DNA of 64,000 nucleotides from Symsagittifera roscoffensis (GCF_963678635.1 NC_087068.1:8686027-8750026), one strand, 5' to 3'. Positions 17,721-30,665 are shown, counted from the first letter of the stretch. The notes: generated by a model from the sequence alone, not told the origin. A program made the numbers and translations.

Positions 17721-20162
17721 AACACGACTGCTATTATCAGGGCAAAACCATGAACGTGCAGACTTCCCTTAAGAGTTTATGTAGTATTCGCTTGAGAACA
17801 AAATTTTGAAAAGTACAAAAAAAATTCTAATTAATTTTCAGATTTTTTGCAAAAATCATTCCCCACAAGCTATGTAAAATACAAAGGAATACATTTAGCA
17901 TATAGCTAAATATTAAATAGATCAAATAGCATGCCTCAATTCAATTTTAAACAATTTCTTAGGCGGAGTGAATTTCCGCTCACGTGTTAATAACATAAAC
18001 ATATCGTGCGTTAACTATCAGAAATTGGCCAAGTTGGCAATTTTTCAACTCTCATAATTTTACAACAATTGATCACTTTTTAAATTTGAGCTCAGGGCAA
18101 CAAAATTGTTTGGTTGATATAAAAATTTTTCGTTCTTTCGAAAGTCGGAACAATAAGTATGTTTTTTTTTCTCCCTAAATTGGTTTGGGGCTGAGGACTC
18201 ATTTTCTTCATGTGAGCGAACCCTCACAGCATCAAAGCCAAACCATGACCACTAGTGATATGTTTCGTTAGGGTATTGTATGTAACACACTGAGGAGCAC
18301 TTGTGCACAATTGAATTAAAAGAAGCGAACCTCGATATATTTATTAAATACACAACTGATTGTATCAGAGCGAAGCCCTGAAGAGTCTGACCGCCTTTTC
18401 ATTGTCTCAAATGATGTTCGGGTTAGAGAAGAGAACTCGTTATATCTTAACTAAGTAGATAAAATTACCTTGAATAAAAACTCCAGATTTATTGTTCTGA
18501 CTATTTTCGAAGAAAATGACGAAATAATTGTGCTCGTGGAGTTTTTTCTCCGGAAAAAATCTGAAATTTTAACAAAACCTTCTCAATATCTCATTCAAAA
18601 GATATTGATGTATTGAGTTCAAATTTAAAAAAATTTTTTACCTGTGGTCATTTTTTATGAAGATATGGGGGTTCATAGGTTGCCAATTTGACCAATTTAG
18701 AAAAACAAACGGTCGTAACAATTCAAGTTTAAATTTTTTTTTCACATTTGTTCATTTTTCATGAAGTTATGAAGGTTTATAAGTTGCCAATTTGACCAAT
18801 TTAGAAAAACAAACGCGCGATGTAATTCGCGCAACTAACACGTAAGCAGTGTTTAATCCATCTTAGAAATTGTCCCAAATTGAACTGAGACTAGCAATCT
18901 GGCCTATCTAATACTTCACTATCAGCAAAAAAATTACTCTGTATTTTAATTAGCGCGTGGGTGAAGATCTCCAAAAAAAATTTGAAAGTTTTCATCAGCT
19001 TTTCTCATTTTTTCTTATAAAATGTGACCAATTTTCTAGAAGCGAAAATTATTGCTAATACCTTAGAATGCAGTTGGAACATTCAAGATTTTCAACTCTC
19101 ATAATTTTACAACAATTGATCACTTTTTAAATTTGAGCTCAGGGCAACAAAACTGTTTGGTTGATATAAAAATTTTTCGTTCTTTCAAAAGTCGGAACAA
19201 CAAGTATGTTTTTTTTTCTCCCTAAATTGGTTTGGGGCTGCCGACTCATTTTCTTCATGTGAGCGAACCCTCACAGCATCAAAGCCAAACCATGACCACT
19301 AGTGATATGTTTCGTTAGGGTATTGTATGTAACACACTGAGGAGCACTCGTGCACAATTGAATTAAAAGAAGCGAACCTCGTTATATACATTAAATACAC
19401 AACTGATTGTATCAAAGCGAAGCCCTGAAGAGTCTGACCGCCTTTTTATTGTCTCAAATGATGTTCGGGTTAGAGAAGAGAACTCGTTATATCTTAACTA
19501 AGTAGATAAAATTATCTTGAATAAAAGTTCCAGATTTATTGTTCTGACTATTTTCGAAGAAAATGACAAAATAATTGTGCTCGTGGAGTTTTTTCTCCGG
19601 ACAAAATCTGAAATTTTAACAAAACCTTCTCAATATCTCATTCAAAAGATATTGATGTATTGAGTTCAAATTTAAAAAGATTTTTTACCTGTGGTCATTT
19701 TTTATGAAATTATGGGGGTTCATAGGTTGCCAATTTGACCAATTTAGAAAATTAAACGGTCGTAACAATTCAAATTTAATTTTTTTTTCACAAATGTTCA
19801 TTTTTTATGAAGTTATGAAGGTTTATAAGTTGCCAATTTGAACAATTTAGAAAAACAAACGCGCGATATAATTCGCGCAACTAACACGTAAGCAGTGTTT
19901 AATCCATCTTAGAAATTGTCCCAAATTGAACTGAGACTAGCAATCTGGCCTATATAATACTTCACTATAAGCAAAAAAATTACTCTGTATTTTAATTAGC
20001 GCGTGGGTGAAGATTTCCAAAAAAAATTTTGAAAGTTTTCATCTGCTTTTCTCATTTTTTTAAATAAAATTTCACCAATTTTCTAGAAGCGAAAACTATT
20101 GCTAATACCTTAGAATGCAGTTGGAACCTTCAACATTTTGCTCTGACACGAGCAGTCTTGTT
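17721..20162 (+). mobile_element. Family A MITE/foldback element with internal 1,047-bp tandem duplication
   Basis: The left end (~17725) is a degenerate form of CGACTGCT...TATCAGGGC; the right end (20118-20162) reads GGAACCTTCAAC...GACACGAGCAGTCTTG, the reverse complement of the left-end type seen at 20687. Several hundred bases inside each end are also inverted copies of each other: ATTGGCCAAGTTGGCAA on the left, GTTGCCAATTTGACCAATTT on the right, plus CGCG-rich words. The interior holds a tandem duplication: 18042-19088 is repeated as 19089 to about 20135. No transposase frame was found, so it is non-autonomous. Confidence 0.7.
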
Positions 20163-23100
20163 GTTAGGACTTTCAAATTTTTATGCTTGGGTGTTTTTTT
20201 TTCATTCAGTCATTTTTTGGTGGTCGAAATAATAGTTTTTAACAAACAAAGTTTATACTTCAATACAGATTTCGATTCCCAGAAATGAAAGATATTTTAC
20301 CTCCAATCATTTTTTGCTAAATTCTGGGAGTTCGAAAGGTGCCATTCTGGCCATGCTCCGTACTAAGTTCTGCGCGCTTTGAAGAGTTCCTTCATAATAT
20401 TCCAAGCGTAGCGCGAATAATTTATTTGTCGCGAATTAGCCCCGCAGAATAAAATCGTTCCAAATTGAGTTTCGGCTAATTTCGTACGACTGAAATGTTT
20501 GCACTAGATCTTATGAATTTAGGGCCAGTCGGAACATTCAGGGCGTTGCTTTGATATACGAACAATTTCTTGTAAAATTTTTTACAATGTTTCTTTTGCA
20601 CGCACTGTTAATGACAAAGCGACATTTTCCAGTATTTGCCATTTTGATCAAATTGACCAAACTAAAACTTCTTAAGTGCACACAAACCAGACTGCTCGTA
20701 TCAGGGCGAATCCCTGAATGTTCCGACTGCCTGGAGCAGTATTAATATGAAAAAATTAAAAAAAAAAAACAATTTTTTTTATTTCAGATTTTTTTTGTGA
20801 AAATCATACGACATATAAAGTACGACATATAAAGGGTATTGTATGTAACACACTGAGGAGCACTTGTGCACAATTGAATTAAAAGAAGCGAACCTCGATA
20901 TATTTATTAAATACACAACTGATTGTATCAGAGCGAAGCCCTGAAGAGTCTGACCGCCTTTTCATTGTCTCAAATGATGTTCGGGTTAGAGAAGAGAACT
21001 CGTTATATCTTAACTAAGTAGATAAAATTATCTTGAATAAAAACTCCAGATTTATTGTTCTGACTATTTTCGAAGAAAATGACGAAATAATTGTGCTCGT
21101 GGAGTTTTTTCTCCGGACAAAATCTGAAATTTTAACAAAACCTTCTCAATATCTCATTCAAAAGATATTGATGTATTGAGTTCAAATTTAAAAAGATTTT
21201 TTACCTGTGGTCATTTTTTATGAAGATATGGGGGTTCATAGGTTGCCAATTTGACCAATTTAGAAAATTAAACGGTCGTAACAATTCAAATTTAATTTTT
21301 TTTTCACATTTGTTCATTTTTCATGAAGTTATGAAGGTTTATAAGTTGCCAATTTGACCAATTTAGAAAAACAAACGCGCGATGTAATTCGCGCAACTAA
21401 CACGTAAGCAGTGTTTAATCCATCTTAGAAATTGTCCCAAATTGAACTGAGACTAGCAATCTGGCCTATCTACTACTTCACTATCAGCAAAAAAATTACT
21501 CTGTATTTTAATTAATGCGTGGGTGAAGATCTCCAAAAAAAATTTGAAAGTTTTCATCAGCTTTTCTCATTTTTTCTTATAAAATGTGACCAATTTTCTA
21601 GAAGCGAAAATTATTGCTAATACCTTAGAATGCAGTTGGAACATTCAAGATTTTCAACTCTCATAATTTTACAACAATTGATCACTTTTTATATTTGAGC
21701 TCAGGGCAACAAAACTGTTTGGTTGATATAAAAATTTTTCGTTCTTTCAAAAGTCGGAACAACAAGTATGTTTTTTTTCTCCCTAAATTGGTTTGGGGCT
21801 GCCGACTCATTTTCTTCATGTGAGCGAACCCTCACAGCATCAAAGCCAAACCATGACCACTAGTGATATGTTTCGTTAGGGTATTGTATGTAACACACTG
21901 AGGAGCACTTGTGCACAATTGAATTAAAAGAAGCGAACCTCGTTATATACATTAAATACACAACTGATTGTATCAAAGCGAAGCCCTGAAGAGTCTGACC
22001 GCCTTTTTATTGTCTCAAATGATGTTCGGGTTAGAGAAGAGAACTCGTTATATCTTAACTAAGTAGATAAAATTATCTTGAATAAAAGTTCCAGATTTAT
22101 TGTTCTGACTATTTTCGAAGAAAATGACAAAATAATTGTGCTCGTGGAGTTTTTTCTCCGGACAAAATCTGAAATTTTAACAAAACCTTCTCAATATCTC
22201 ATTCAAAAGATATTGATGTATTGAGTTCAAATTTAAAAAGATTTTTTACCTGTGGTCATTTTTTATGAAATTATGGGGGTTCATAGGTTGCCAATTTGAC
22301 CAATTTAGAAAATTAAACGGTCGTAACAATTCAAATTTAATTTTTTCTTCACAAATGTTCATTTTTTATGAAGTTATGAAGGTTTATAAGTTGCCAATTT
22401 GAACAATTTAGAAAAACAAACGCGCGATATAATTCGCGCAACTAACACGTAAGCAGTGTTTAATCCATCTTAGAAATTGTCCCAAATTGAACTGAGACTA
22501 GCAATCTGGCCTATATAATACTTCACTATAAGCAAAAAAATTACTCTGTATTTTAATTAGCGCGTGGGTGAAGATTTCCAAAAAAATTTTTGAAAGTTTT
22601 CATCTGCTTTTCTCATTTTTTTAAATAAAATTTCACCAATTTTCTAGAAGCGAAAACTATTGCTAATACCTTAGAATGCAGTTGGAACCTTCAACATTTC
22701 GCTCTGACACGAGCAGTCTTGTTGTTAGGACTTTCAAATTTTTATGCTTGGGTGTTTTTTTTTCATTCAGTCATTTTTTGGTGGTCGAAATAATAGTTTT
22801 TAACAAACAAAGTTTATACTTCAATACAGATTTCGATTCCCAGAAATGAAAAATATTTTACCTCCAATCATTTTTTGCTAAATTCTGGGAGTTCGAAAGG
22901 TGCCATTCTGGCCATGCTCCGTACTAAGTTCTGCGCGCTTTGAAGAGTTCCTTCATAATATTCCAAGCGTAGCGCGAATAATTTATTTGTCGCGAATTAG
23001 CCCCGCAGAATAAAATCGTTCCAAATTGAGTTTCGGCTAATTTCGTACGACTGAAATGTTTGCACTAGATCTTATGAATTTAGGGCCAGTCGGAACATTC

Positions 23101-23392
23101 AGGGCGTTGCTTTGATATACGAACAATTTCTTGTAAAATTTTTTACAATGTTTCTTTTGCACGCACTGTTAATGACAAAGCGACATTTTCCAGTATTTGC
23201 CATTTTGATCAAATTGGCCAAACTAATACTTCTTAAGTGCACACAAACCAGACTGCTCGTATCAGGGCGAATCCCTGAATGTTCCGACTGCCTGGAGCAG
23301 TATTAATATGAAAAAGTTAAAAAAAAAAACAATTTTTTTTTTTTCAGATTTTTTTTGTGAAAATCATACGACATATAAAGTACATAGGGATA
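18271..23392 (+). repeat. 2.56-kb tandem duplication (18271-20833 and 20834-~23392)
   Basis: The word GGGTATTGTATGTAACACAC recurs at 18271, 19318, 20834 and 21879. Offsets are 2,561-2,563 bp between the large units and 1,045-1,047 bp between the nested subunits. The two large copies are nearly identical with few indels. At the junction (~20808-20836) the word ACGACATATAAAG is doubled, a short homology that may mark the duplication point. The short frames near 20551 and 23112 are merely equivalent positions in the two copies, not genes. Confidence 0.9.
20529..20750 (+). repeat. Family A inverted end sequences (right end followed by left end)
   Basis: GTCGGAACATTCAGGGCGTTGC at about 20528 is a right end; CAGACTGCTCGTATCAGGGC at about 20687 is a left end. 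They are reverse complements apart from a few changes. The same pair recurs 2,561 bp later, at about 23089 and 23248. Confidence 0.75.
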
Positions 23393-23850
23393 AATTTCGC
23401 TCCTATTAACAAATTAATTATGGCAAATAAGCTTCCTTAGCTTCCTTGGAACAATTTTTGAGAGATTGAATTTCAGCTAACGCGTTAAAAGCGCGAAATA
23501 TATCGCGCGTTAATTGTGCCAAATTGGCCAAAATGGCATTCTTTAAAACCCCATAACAAAAAATGGTCACAGGTGAAATATTTATTCAAATTTAAGCTGA
23601 AGACAACAATAGCTTTCGAATGATATAAGAATTCCGTCAAAAATTGCTAGTTAAAAGTCGTAATTTGTCTGACGAAAAAAATCCACCCGGAGCACTATTG
23701 TTCCGTTACTTTCGTAACAATAATAGCATCAAATTTTTCAATTTGAGATTGCGCTCGAGATATCAATATTTTTCAGTTGGTGTTTGCTCAACCTCGTGGA
23801 TTAATCGTGCTACCAGCCACCATTCTATCGTGTCTGAAAAACTTTGATAT
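23247..23850 (+). repeat. Family A MITE, left portion
   Basis: Starts with the left inverted end CAGACTGCTCGTATCAGGGC. Family words follow in order: GTGAAAATCAT, ACGCGTTAAAAGCGCG, CGCGCGTTAATTGTGCCAAA, TTGGCCAAAATGGCA and GGTCACAGGTGAAATATTT. A matching right end was not found nearby. Confidence 0.65.
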
Positions 23851-24402
23851 GTCGAAAATTTCGAAATTGATAAAACAATTTATGTACAATTTTACAGAAT
23901 AAGTCAATTTATAAAGAGCTTTTTTAAAGTTTTATTAAAGCGTTGATAACCTTTTATCAGAAGTGGCAGCCTTCTGCCTATTTTTCATCTTTTTTTGAAG
24001 CACTCAACTTAATTGTGTCAGGGTAGATTGCGCATCTGGCTTTTAATAAGACATTTTGGCATTTTACAAGAGGTATTGCCTGGAGACGTTTACGGTTGCA
24101 AAATATCTAATCAGTTAATGTATTTTGCTGGTGGTTTTTTATATTTTCACGGCAGGTGGGGGAGGGGGTTTTTGTAAGTTGGTGCTTTTTGACTTTTAAT
24201 GAGCAATTAGAAAAATATTTGAAATAAGAGATGCACAATTTCAGTGTAAAGCTGGATGAAAACTTTTTTCCTTTTGAAACGCGAGATTTGTTGAAATTTT
24301 GCGCTAGAATTTTTCAAGTCAGAAAAACCCCACATTTTTGCAAAAATAAGAGACATTACCGTATATGGGTATGAAAGAAGCACTCATTCTATTTTTGTGT
24401 AG
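23851..24402. other. Intron or upstream sequence, nothing recognised
   Basis: AT-rich with no coding signal until the acceptor AG at 24401-24402. Upstream receptor exons were searched for by eye here and further left and not found. Confidence 0.4.
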
Positions 24403-24532
24403 GTTGTGGATGTGACGATGTGGGTGGGGCTGCACTGGTTCAACGAGAAGGTATCCTGGGACCCGTCCAAATACGAAGGCAGGAAGAGGGTGGACTTCAC
24501 CGAGAAGTCTGACATGTGGATGCCCGATGTGG
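24403..24532 (+). CDS. Nicotinic acetylcholine receptor-like subunit, exon A (loops D and A)
   Basis: The exon lies between AG (24401-24402) and GTAAGA (24533). It reads VVDVTMWVGLHWFNEKVSWD and continues to a region ending WMPDV, with one base left over (phase 1). In the Cys-loop receptor extracellular domain this covers strands beta2-beta4: the loop D Trp (HW), the conserved WDPSKYEG turn, and the start of loop A (WMPDV). The leftover G joins the next exon's TG to make a Val codon, giving VVFYNQIDG across the junction and placing the loop A Tyr correctly, which is strong support for both splice sites. The preceding exons, encoding the signal peptide and N-terminal helix, are not recognised in the window and may be further upstream. 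Confidence 0.92.
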
Positions 24533-25551
24533 GTAAGAAAGATACCGTTCAGAATATTATACTAATTGCTGAAATAAAAACGAGCCAAAACTACTGAGCA
24601 GTTACATAATAGTTTCGTCACAGTTGTTGGGGGTCTACGTGACAGCCGCCCTCCCTATTGCCACCCTTATAAATAAAAAGCAGTAAGTTAGCACTAGATC
24701 GTTGTATTTAACAATCGAGTTCTGCTGCAATCTGATTGGTCTAAAGTTCTACTAGACAATGCTCCCCCTTTCTTAAAGGGAGGGGGGGGGGGGCAATTGT
24801 TGAGTAGATCCCAGTTAAGTAGCATCGTACGTTCGATTCTTCGTAACTCAAAATTTGTGTTTTGAATCAGGGCCTCCATCAAATTTAGTTTTTTTTTTCC
24901 AATTATTTTTGTCGGCAAATGGATTTCGTACCTAAAAACAAAAGTTCAAAACAGCCTATATGCACCACTCATGATGGTTAAAAACATACAAATTACGGAT
25001 CTCTTTCACTATATCACTCTCTTTTGCAAAAGAGGGGAAAGTCGTTGTATGGATAAAATTCTCATATGCTTAATTGTTGAGTTGTTTTTTTTTTAAATGG
25101 GAGATATTCGTTACAAGGTACCCGAGGGGGATATAATTAAAGCAATTTAAATCACGTTCTCTCAGGCTTGAAGTAAGTTGTATATTTTACAATAACTTTT
25201 TTTAAGTATAAGCTTGAAAACAATATCTTTAAAAACTTTTTGTTTTGGGACTAGTTCTAAGTTGCGCGACTATAGGCTCAAAATTTGAGATTTAGAAATT
25301 TCAAGAGGAATCTCAATGTGAACGAAAGTCATCCAAGCACACCTGCAGATACTTATACAACTGAAAACGAGCAAAAATGATTTTCAGAAATGCACAAAAT
25401 AAATGCGCTGATTTAAGAGCAGTTTGTTTTCTGATAAATAGTTATTTGAGTATGCAAGATTGGGGGTATTATTATGACCGAAAGTTCATATAAGGAAAAA
25501 CTTTTGACGTATTTTACAGATTACAACAAAAATTATTCTATGCTCACGGAG

Positions 25552-25915
25552 ACGGAACAATAAGCAGAATGGTCCAAGCGCCGAATGGGTCCAAGAGCAG
25601 AAAAACAGAAAAATATTGACTTATATTAGTTTATACGGGCTAATTGATAAAACAATTATTAGAATCGTCAAAAAATACCAACAAAATTAACAATTTATAC
25701 ATGAATTGACCAATTTCATTAAGGTTTTTGATTAAATTCTTTCAAAAAATTCTTGATTAAGTTGTTCAAACTAGGCATAAAATGTTCGTTGCTTTGCTAT
25801 TATAGACATTTCTGATAATCATTTTACCGATTAGCTTATAGAAGTTGACATTTTTCTATTTTTCTGCTCTTGGACCCATTCTGCTATTAGACCATTCTGC
25901 TTATTGACCATTCCG
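25552..25915. repeat. Foldback/MITE-like element with ~65-bp inverted ends
   Basis: The left arm from 25555 (GGAACAATAAGCAGAATGGT, then GGGTCCAAGAGCAGAAAAA) is repeated in reverse complement at about 25845-25912 (TTTTTCTGCTCTTGGACCCA through GACCATTCC). No coding sequence inside. Confidence 0.8.
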
Positions 25916-26288
25916 TATGCCACCGTATGCTGACTTTCTCTAGCTAACTAATTGATGATATTAGTCAGAAAAACTATTTTTGTCCAACATTTAAAGTTAG
26001 ATGGCATAAAACAAGCCAAAAACAACATTTTTACTTTAAAAAATCAAACGCTTTATCAGTATACATCAGATTTATCAGATAAGAAATAAATTTTTAAATG
26101 GATTGGAACTTGATTTTATCGGTGTAAGTATATGACGCAAATGTTTATCAGATTAAATGGATGACACATAAAAGGACCAAATTTAGACAAAATCTCATCA
26201 CAAGTTTCTGTAGTACATTAAAAGGGCTAACATTATATTGTACAACTTCAAAGTGTGTTTTATGACAAACCCTTTTCATGCTTGAAAT

Positions 26289-26627
26289 TGCAAGTATTTT
26301 ATTGAAACAGCAAAACACATGAATGTGATATATGAAGCAAACAAATCAAAGTGGAAGAGATACGAAAATTTTCAAAATCAAAAATTTCGCTTACCTTCTT
26401 TAAGCTAAATTTGAAATCCTACCCTTCTGGAGAACCAAACAAAAGAGGAGATAATGCCTTCACTCTTTCCTCTTTTGATTGGTCCTCCAGAACGGCAGGA
26501 TTTCAAATTTAGATCAAAAAGGTGAGCTAAATTTTTGATTTTGAAAACATTCGTTTTTCTTCGACTTTGATTTGTTTGCATCATGTATCACATTCATATA
26601 TTTTGCTGTTACAATGAAATAGCTGCA
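26289..26627. repeat. Near-perfect foldback element, ~150-bp arms
   Basis: The arms 26289-26450 and 26465-26627 are imperfect reverse complements: ATGAATGTGATA against TATCACATTCAT, and CTAAATTTGAAATCCT against AGGATTTCAAATTTAG. The loop between them is short. A hairpin of this size is typical of MITE or foldback transposons. No ORF. Confidence 0.8.
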
Positions 26628-27639
26628 ATGATGGCAACCAAAAAATCAAAGTCGAGAGCTATTTGATAAATTTATTTTACTTAGTAACACGCGATCCGGG
26701 GCTTGAAAATTAGGCAAACAACAAACTAGACGTGACCAAAAAATGAATTTTGACGTGGATGCAAAACTACAATAATGGGAAATTAGACGTAATTGTAATG
26801 TTATCGTTTGTGAATTTTGTTTGCTTACTGTAATTAACTTTTGATGACTGCAATCAACTTTCGTTCGTGCTTTCTTAATCAGTTTATTGCATGTCGCAAA
26901 TGTATAATTTATGCAATTTTAAAATTGTTTTTATAAAACTTGGATTAACGTTTCGTCAATAATAAATACTTTAAAAAAAGGATTATAAATTATTCTTCTA
27001 CTTGTGAAAGTTTTTTTTCAAGCTTTGTTAGCCCTTTGCTCTTTGTCCAAAATGCTATATTTGCAAATAGAAGACCAGTTTTGACAAAAAGTTTATAGAG
27101 AAATATATTGATGCCCTGAGCTCACAGTTGATAAAACATTTTAGCTATGATCAATTTTTTTTGAAAAAAGGGGCTTTAAAAATAGCTAAACAGGCAAACA
27201 TGGGATATTTATTGGTCGATTTACTGCGTTCTTTAACGCAGTCTTCGATACTGTGATTCAATTTGGCTTCGGAAACATTACATTTTGAATTGTGTTACGC
27301 TAACTTACCAACATTTAATGTACTAAAATAAAGAAACTTTATCAATTGTTGTGGAGAAATTTTTCGATTAGCAGTATTTTTACATAACACCGTATCTTTA
27401 AGTTACTTCAAAAAACACTGGTGTTTGCCTTCTTGAACATATTTCTTAATGACTCTTCAGAATTATCAAACTACCAATTATCCTAAACTACCAATTATCC
27501 TATTATCGACTTCAGAGCTAGATTGACAGCAAACAGATGCTTTTTTTACAGTTATTGCTGACAGCCTTTTAAGATCTATAGAATAATACTAGCTTTAAGA
27601 ATTGATGCAATGTTAAAAAATAAACAAAAATAAATAAAT

Positions 27640-28640
27640 TTTTGTAAGATTTTTGTGAAAATCATCACCTCACTTGCTAAATGAAGTTCAAAGTGATAAA
27701 TTTTGCGGATAGCAAGGTATGAAATAGATCAAACTTTGAAAATCATTACCTCACTAGCTATATTAAGTTCAAAGTAATAATTTTTGGGAATAGCAAAGTA
27801 TTAAATATGTATCACATTCAAGCTGTTCGAAGTTGCTTCTTGATCTACATTTTTATTTGATGATACAGCAATTAAAAACGACCAATGTAGCTCTACTGTT
27901 GATTTTGCTCGCAGCAAATTAATTTTGCGGAGCTAATCTTTTCTTGTAAGAACAAATGCTCGGAAAGTCTTTAAACCAAAGCTATGTAACCACAAGCTAT
28001 ATAAAGTACTACAAAGTGATTTACATTGCAAAGTAATAAATAGACCAAATAGCTTGTCTTAATCCTATTAGGAACGATTTTTGAGACGGATTAGTTCTTC
28101 GCTTACGCGTTAAAATCACGAAATAATCGCGCGGTAATTGTCCCGAATTGCCCAAATTGGCAATTTATTCTTTATAGCTTTATGAAAAAAGTTCGCAGGT
28201 GAAACAACTCTTTAAATTTAAGTTTAGAACAACAAAACCTTTTGATTGATTTTTTAAAAATTTCTTCGAAAACGGCTTGTTAAAAAGTCGAAGTTTTTGA
28301 GGAAAAAAAAAACTACCGGAAAACTTTTTCACCTTCTCCGCAAGTCAGAACAAAAACTACATATTTTTCACTCGCTGTCGAAAAGCTTTTAATTAGTAAC
28401 TATTATTTTTATTGAAAAATTTTTTAGGTTGATTTTTTTGGAATGAATAATGCATTCAAATTTTCAAAACTTTTTGAAGCGGCGAAACACTCCACCTAAT
28501 AAGTTACTCAAACAGAATTGAGGCGAGCTTATTGAATCAAATATTAAATTAACAGGCGCAAATGAATCGTTTCATAATCGTAACATTGCGTGTGGCTGAT
28601 TATCTTTTTGTTCCGACTTTTTTAATTGCCGCAGCTCTGA
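27640..28640 (+). repeat. Family A-like MITE copy, diverged
   Basis: Shares, in order, GTGAAAATCATCACC, CAAGCTATATAAAGTAC, TACGCGTTAAAATCACG, CGCGCGGTAATTGTCCC, CAAATTGGCAA and CAGGTGAAAC with the copies at 23.3 kb, 44.3 kb and 62.5 kb. The terminal inverted ends are not clear. Confidence 0.55.
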
Positions 28641-29052
28641 GTGGTTGCTATGCCTTTATCTAACGTATTTGAGTAGTCAAAAAGCTTTGGTATTCAAGAA
28701 ACATCAAGAAAAAGATACGAAAAAAAATAAAAACAAATCATCGTTATACCCAGTAGACTTATACACTTCCCTTCAGTGAATCGACCCACTGACGACCCAA
28801 AAAGTCCCCTCTTTGATACCATACTGATACCAGACATTCTTTTTGGGCTCACCGACTCTTTTTTGGGCTGGCCGCCTATATATCCTAATTTTGAAGGGGC
28901 GAGTTTGGATTGAAGGGCGTTTTGATTTTTCGATCAAAACTTTTCAAAAAAGTTTTTTTCTTATGTTGCTTGCTGGTCCCGAATCTCTCCCCCCTCGCCC
29001 GAGAAAATCTTAGATCCATCCCTGGTTTTATTCAGTTATCCTTTCATTTTTT

Positions 29053-29099
29053 CAAGATTTTGGAGTCAAGATTTTGGAGTCAAGATTTTGGAGTCAAGA
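29053..29099 (+). repeat. Three tandem copies of a 14-bp unit
   Basis: CAAGATTTTGGAGT is repeated three times plus a partial copy, about 90 bp before the exon B acceptor. Confidence 0.9.
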
Positions 29100-29188
29100 T
29101 GAATATGTAATATACATACAATCATGATCACTAAAAGTCTCTATTATTGACTGTCTAATACAATTTTTCATGCCTGTTATTTGTTCAG

Positions 29189-29398
29189 TGTTCTACAACC
29201 AGATAGACGGAGCCCCCCTGACTAAAGAACTAATGGCCCCCTACAGACTGTACAACACAGGGGAGACATACTTCTCCCAGTCTATCAGGAGCAGCTTCCT
29301 CTGTCCCCTAGATGCCAGCTACTTCCCCTTTGATGAACACGTGTGCAGTCTCAAGTTTGGACCCTGGACTTACAATACCGAGGAGTGTGACGTCGAAG
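29189..29398 (+). CDS. Nicotinic acetylcholine receptor-like subunit, exon B (Cys-loop)
   Basis: The exon lies between TTTGTTCAG (ends 29188) and a GT donor at 29399. It encodes the rest of loop A (FYNQIDG), strands beta5-beta7, and the signature Cys-loop C-PLDASYFPFDEHV-C with exactly 13 residues between the cysteines, then KFGPWTYNTEE, whose Trp is the loop B aromatic residue. It ends in phase 1; the leftover G joins GA of the next exon to make Gly. The Cys-loop is complete, with the family's aromatic FPFD core. This identifies the family firmly as a pentameric ligand-gated channel of the nicotinic type. Confidence 0.95.
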
Positions 29399-30283
29399 GT
29401 ACTATTGCTCATTTTTTTGGATCCTGTTTAGTTGACTTTTTTGAGACTCGAAACACGATTGACGATTTTTCAAGGTGAAAAGTATAAGTCATGCTTTTTT
29501 TTCGAAACAATTTTGCTTTCAGCTTTTCGACAGAATTGAATTACTGACAACAATTAAATCAGTTGCTGATTTTGTAATAAAAATTATTTTTACGAAAATC
29601 TGATTTTTAAAACTCATTTTCCCGACCGGCTCTTTTATTAGTTCATAATAAGTGAACTTTGTGCTAGTAAACTTTATTTTTTTTTCATCATCAAGATAAT
29701 TTCATAGATGAAAAACAGTAGCCCCCAATTCTCGGACAGCATTTGTTGTTCCGACCACGAAGTGAGAAGTAACAAAGGCTTCTGGTATTTTTCCTGGAAG
29801 TTTTTTCAGTCGGGGGCCGAATGATGCTTTAAAAAACGAAAAAAAGGAGTATGGACGATATATAAAAAAAATGGCAATTTCAAAACATCGACGATGAGAT
29901 TAGATAATCTGTCTACCCAATTCTGTTTTAAAAAAAATTAGTTACAATTTGAATAAAAATAAAAAAAAAAGTAAAGAAAGACTACAAGGTGGACGCATCG
30001 TTCAAATTTGGTGCTCCTAAATTGAATTGGGCGCATATTTGAGTAATATGTACTTAGAAAGAAAACAAATATTTTTTTGAACAAAATGGAAGAAAAAAAT
30101 TTGCTGGCGAACAAAAATAATCTGCTATCTTTTCTGTAATGATAATTCGTTTATTTAGTTTTCATTCTGCAGTCAAATATCGAGAACACATAAACGAATC
30201 AGAGGCCTAATATTGTATTCTTAACAGCAAATAATTTGATATTTGGTCAAAAAAGTTACTCTATTGGTGACAATTTTTTATTA

Positions 30284-30665
30284 TGTGGCGGGGGGGATTT
30301 TCAAAAAAGATTTTGGGGGGATTTTCAAAAAAGTTCTAAATTTTGTCGAAATTTTTTAGGCCGACCGAATTGGTTTTCCGAGCTCTCCCAAAGCACTTAG
30401 TAGACCCTGTACTGGCCAATTTTTCTGCACTGCAGGCAGCACACTTCTGAAAAAAGAGACGAAAAAGGCGTTTTAAAGAACTTTTGGAAAATGTTTACCA
30501 AAAAATCGCGTTTTTTCAGCGCGCGCTCCCCCCTCAAAATTGGTAAATATTGGCACCGAAAGCGCCTTTAGAAAAAATTGAAGATCCGTCAGCCAAAAAT
30601 GGATATCTCAAAATATTACAAACGGGGACCCTTTGGGTCGTCAGGGGCCGAATTCCTCCCTTAAT
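30284..30665 (+). repeat. Dispersed repeat family B, copy 2
   Basis: Colinear with 17026-17400: CCGAGCTCTCCCAAAGCACT, AGCGCCTTTAGAAAAA, ATGGATATCTCAAAATA and GGGGACCCTTTGGGTCG. No ORF. Confidence 0.75.

Larger units (their letters stand above)
24533..29188 (+). other. Receptor intron (4,656 bp) between exons A and B
   Basis: Bounded by GTAAGA and TTTGTTCAG. It contains a poly-G run (~24781-24794), two foldback elements and a family A-like copy, listed separately. The remaining stretches at 24540-25550, 25915-26288, 26630-27640 and 28690-29050 are AT-rich with nothing recognised. Confidence 0.9.

Noticed and set aside
20551-23306. Two nearly identical 64-aa frames, 2,561 bp apart, as a duplicated gene
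   Set aside because: They are equivalent points in the 2.56-kb tandem repeat, within MITE end sequence, and lack coding character.
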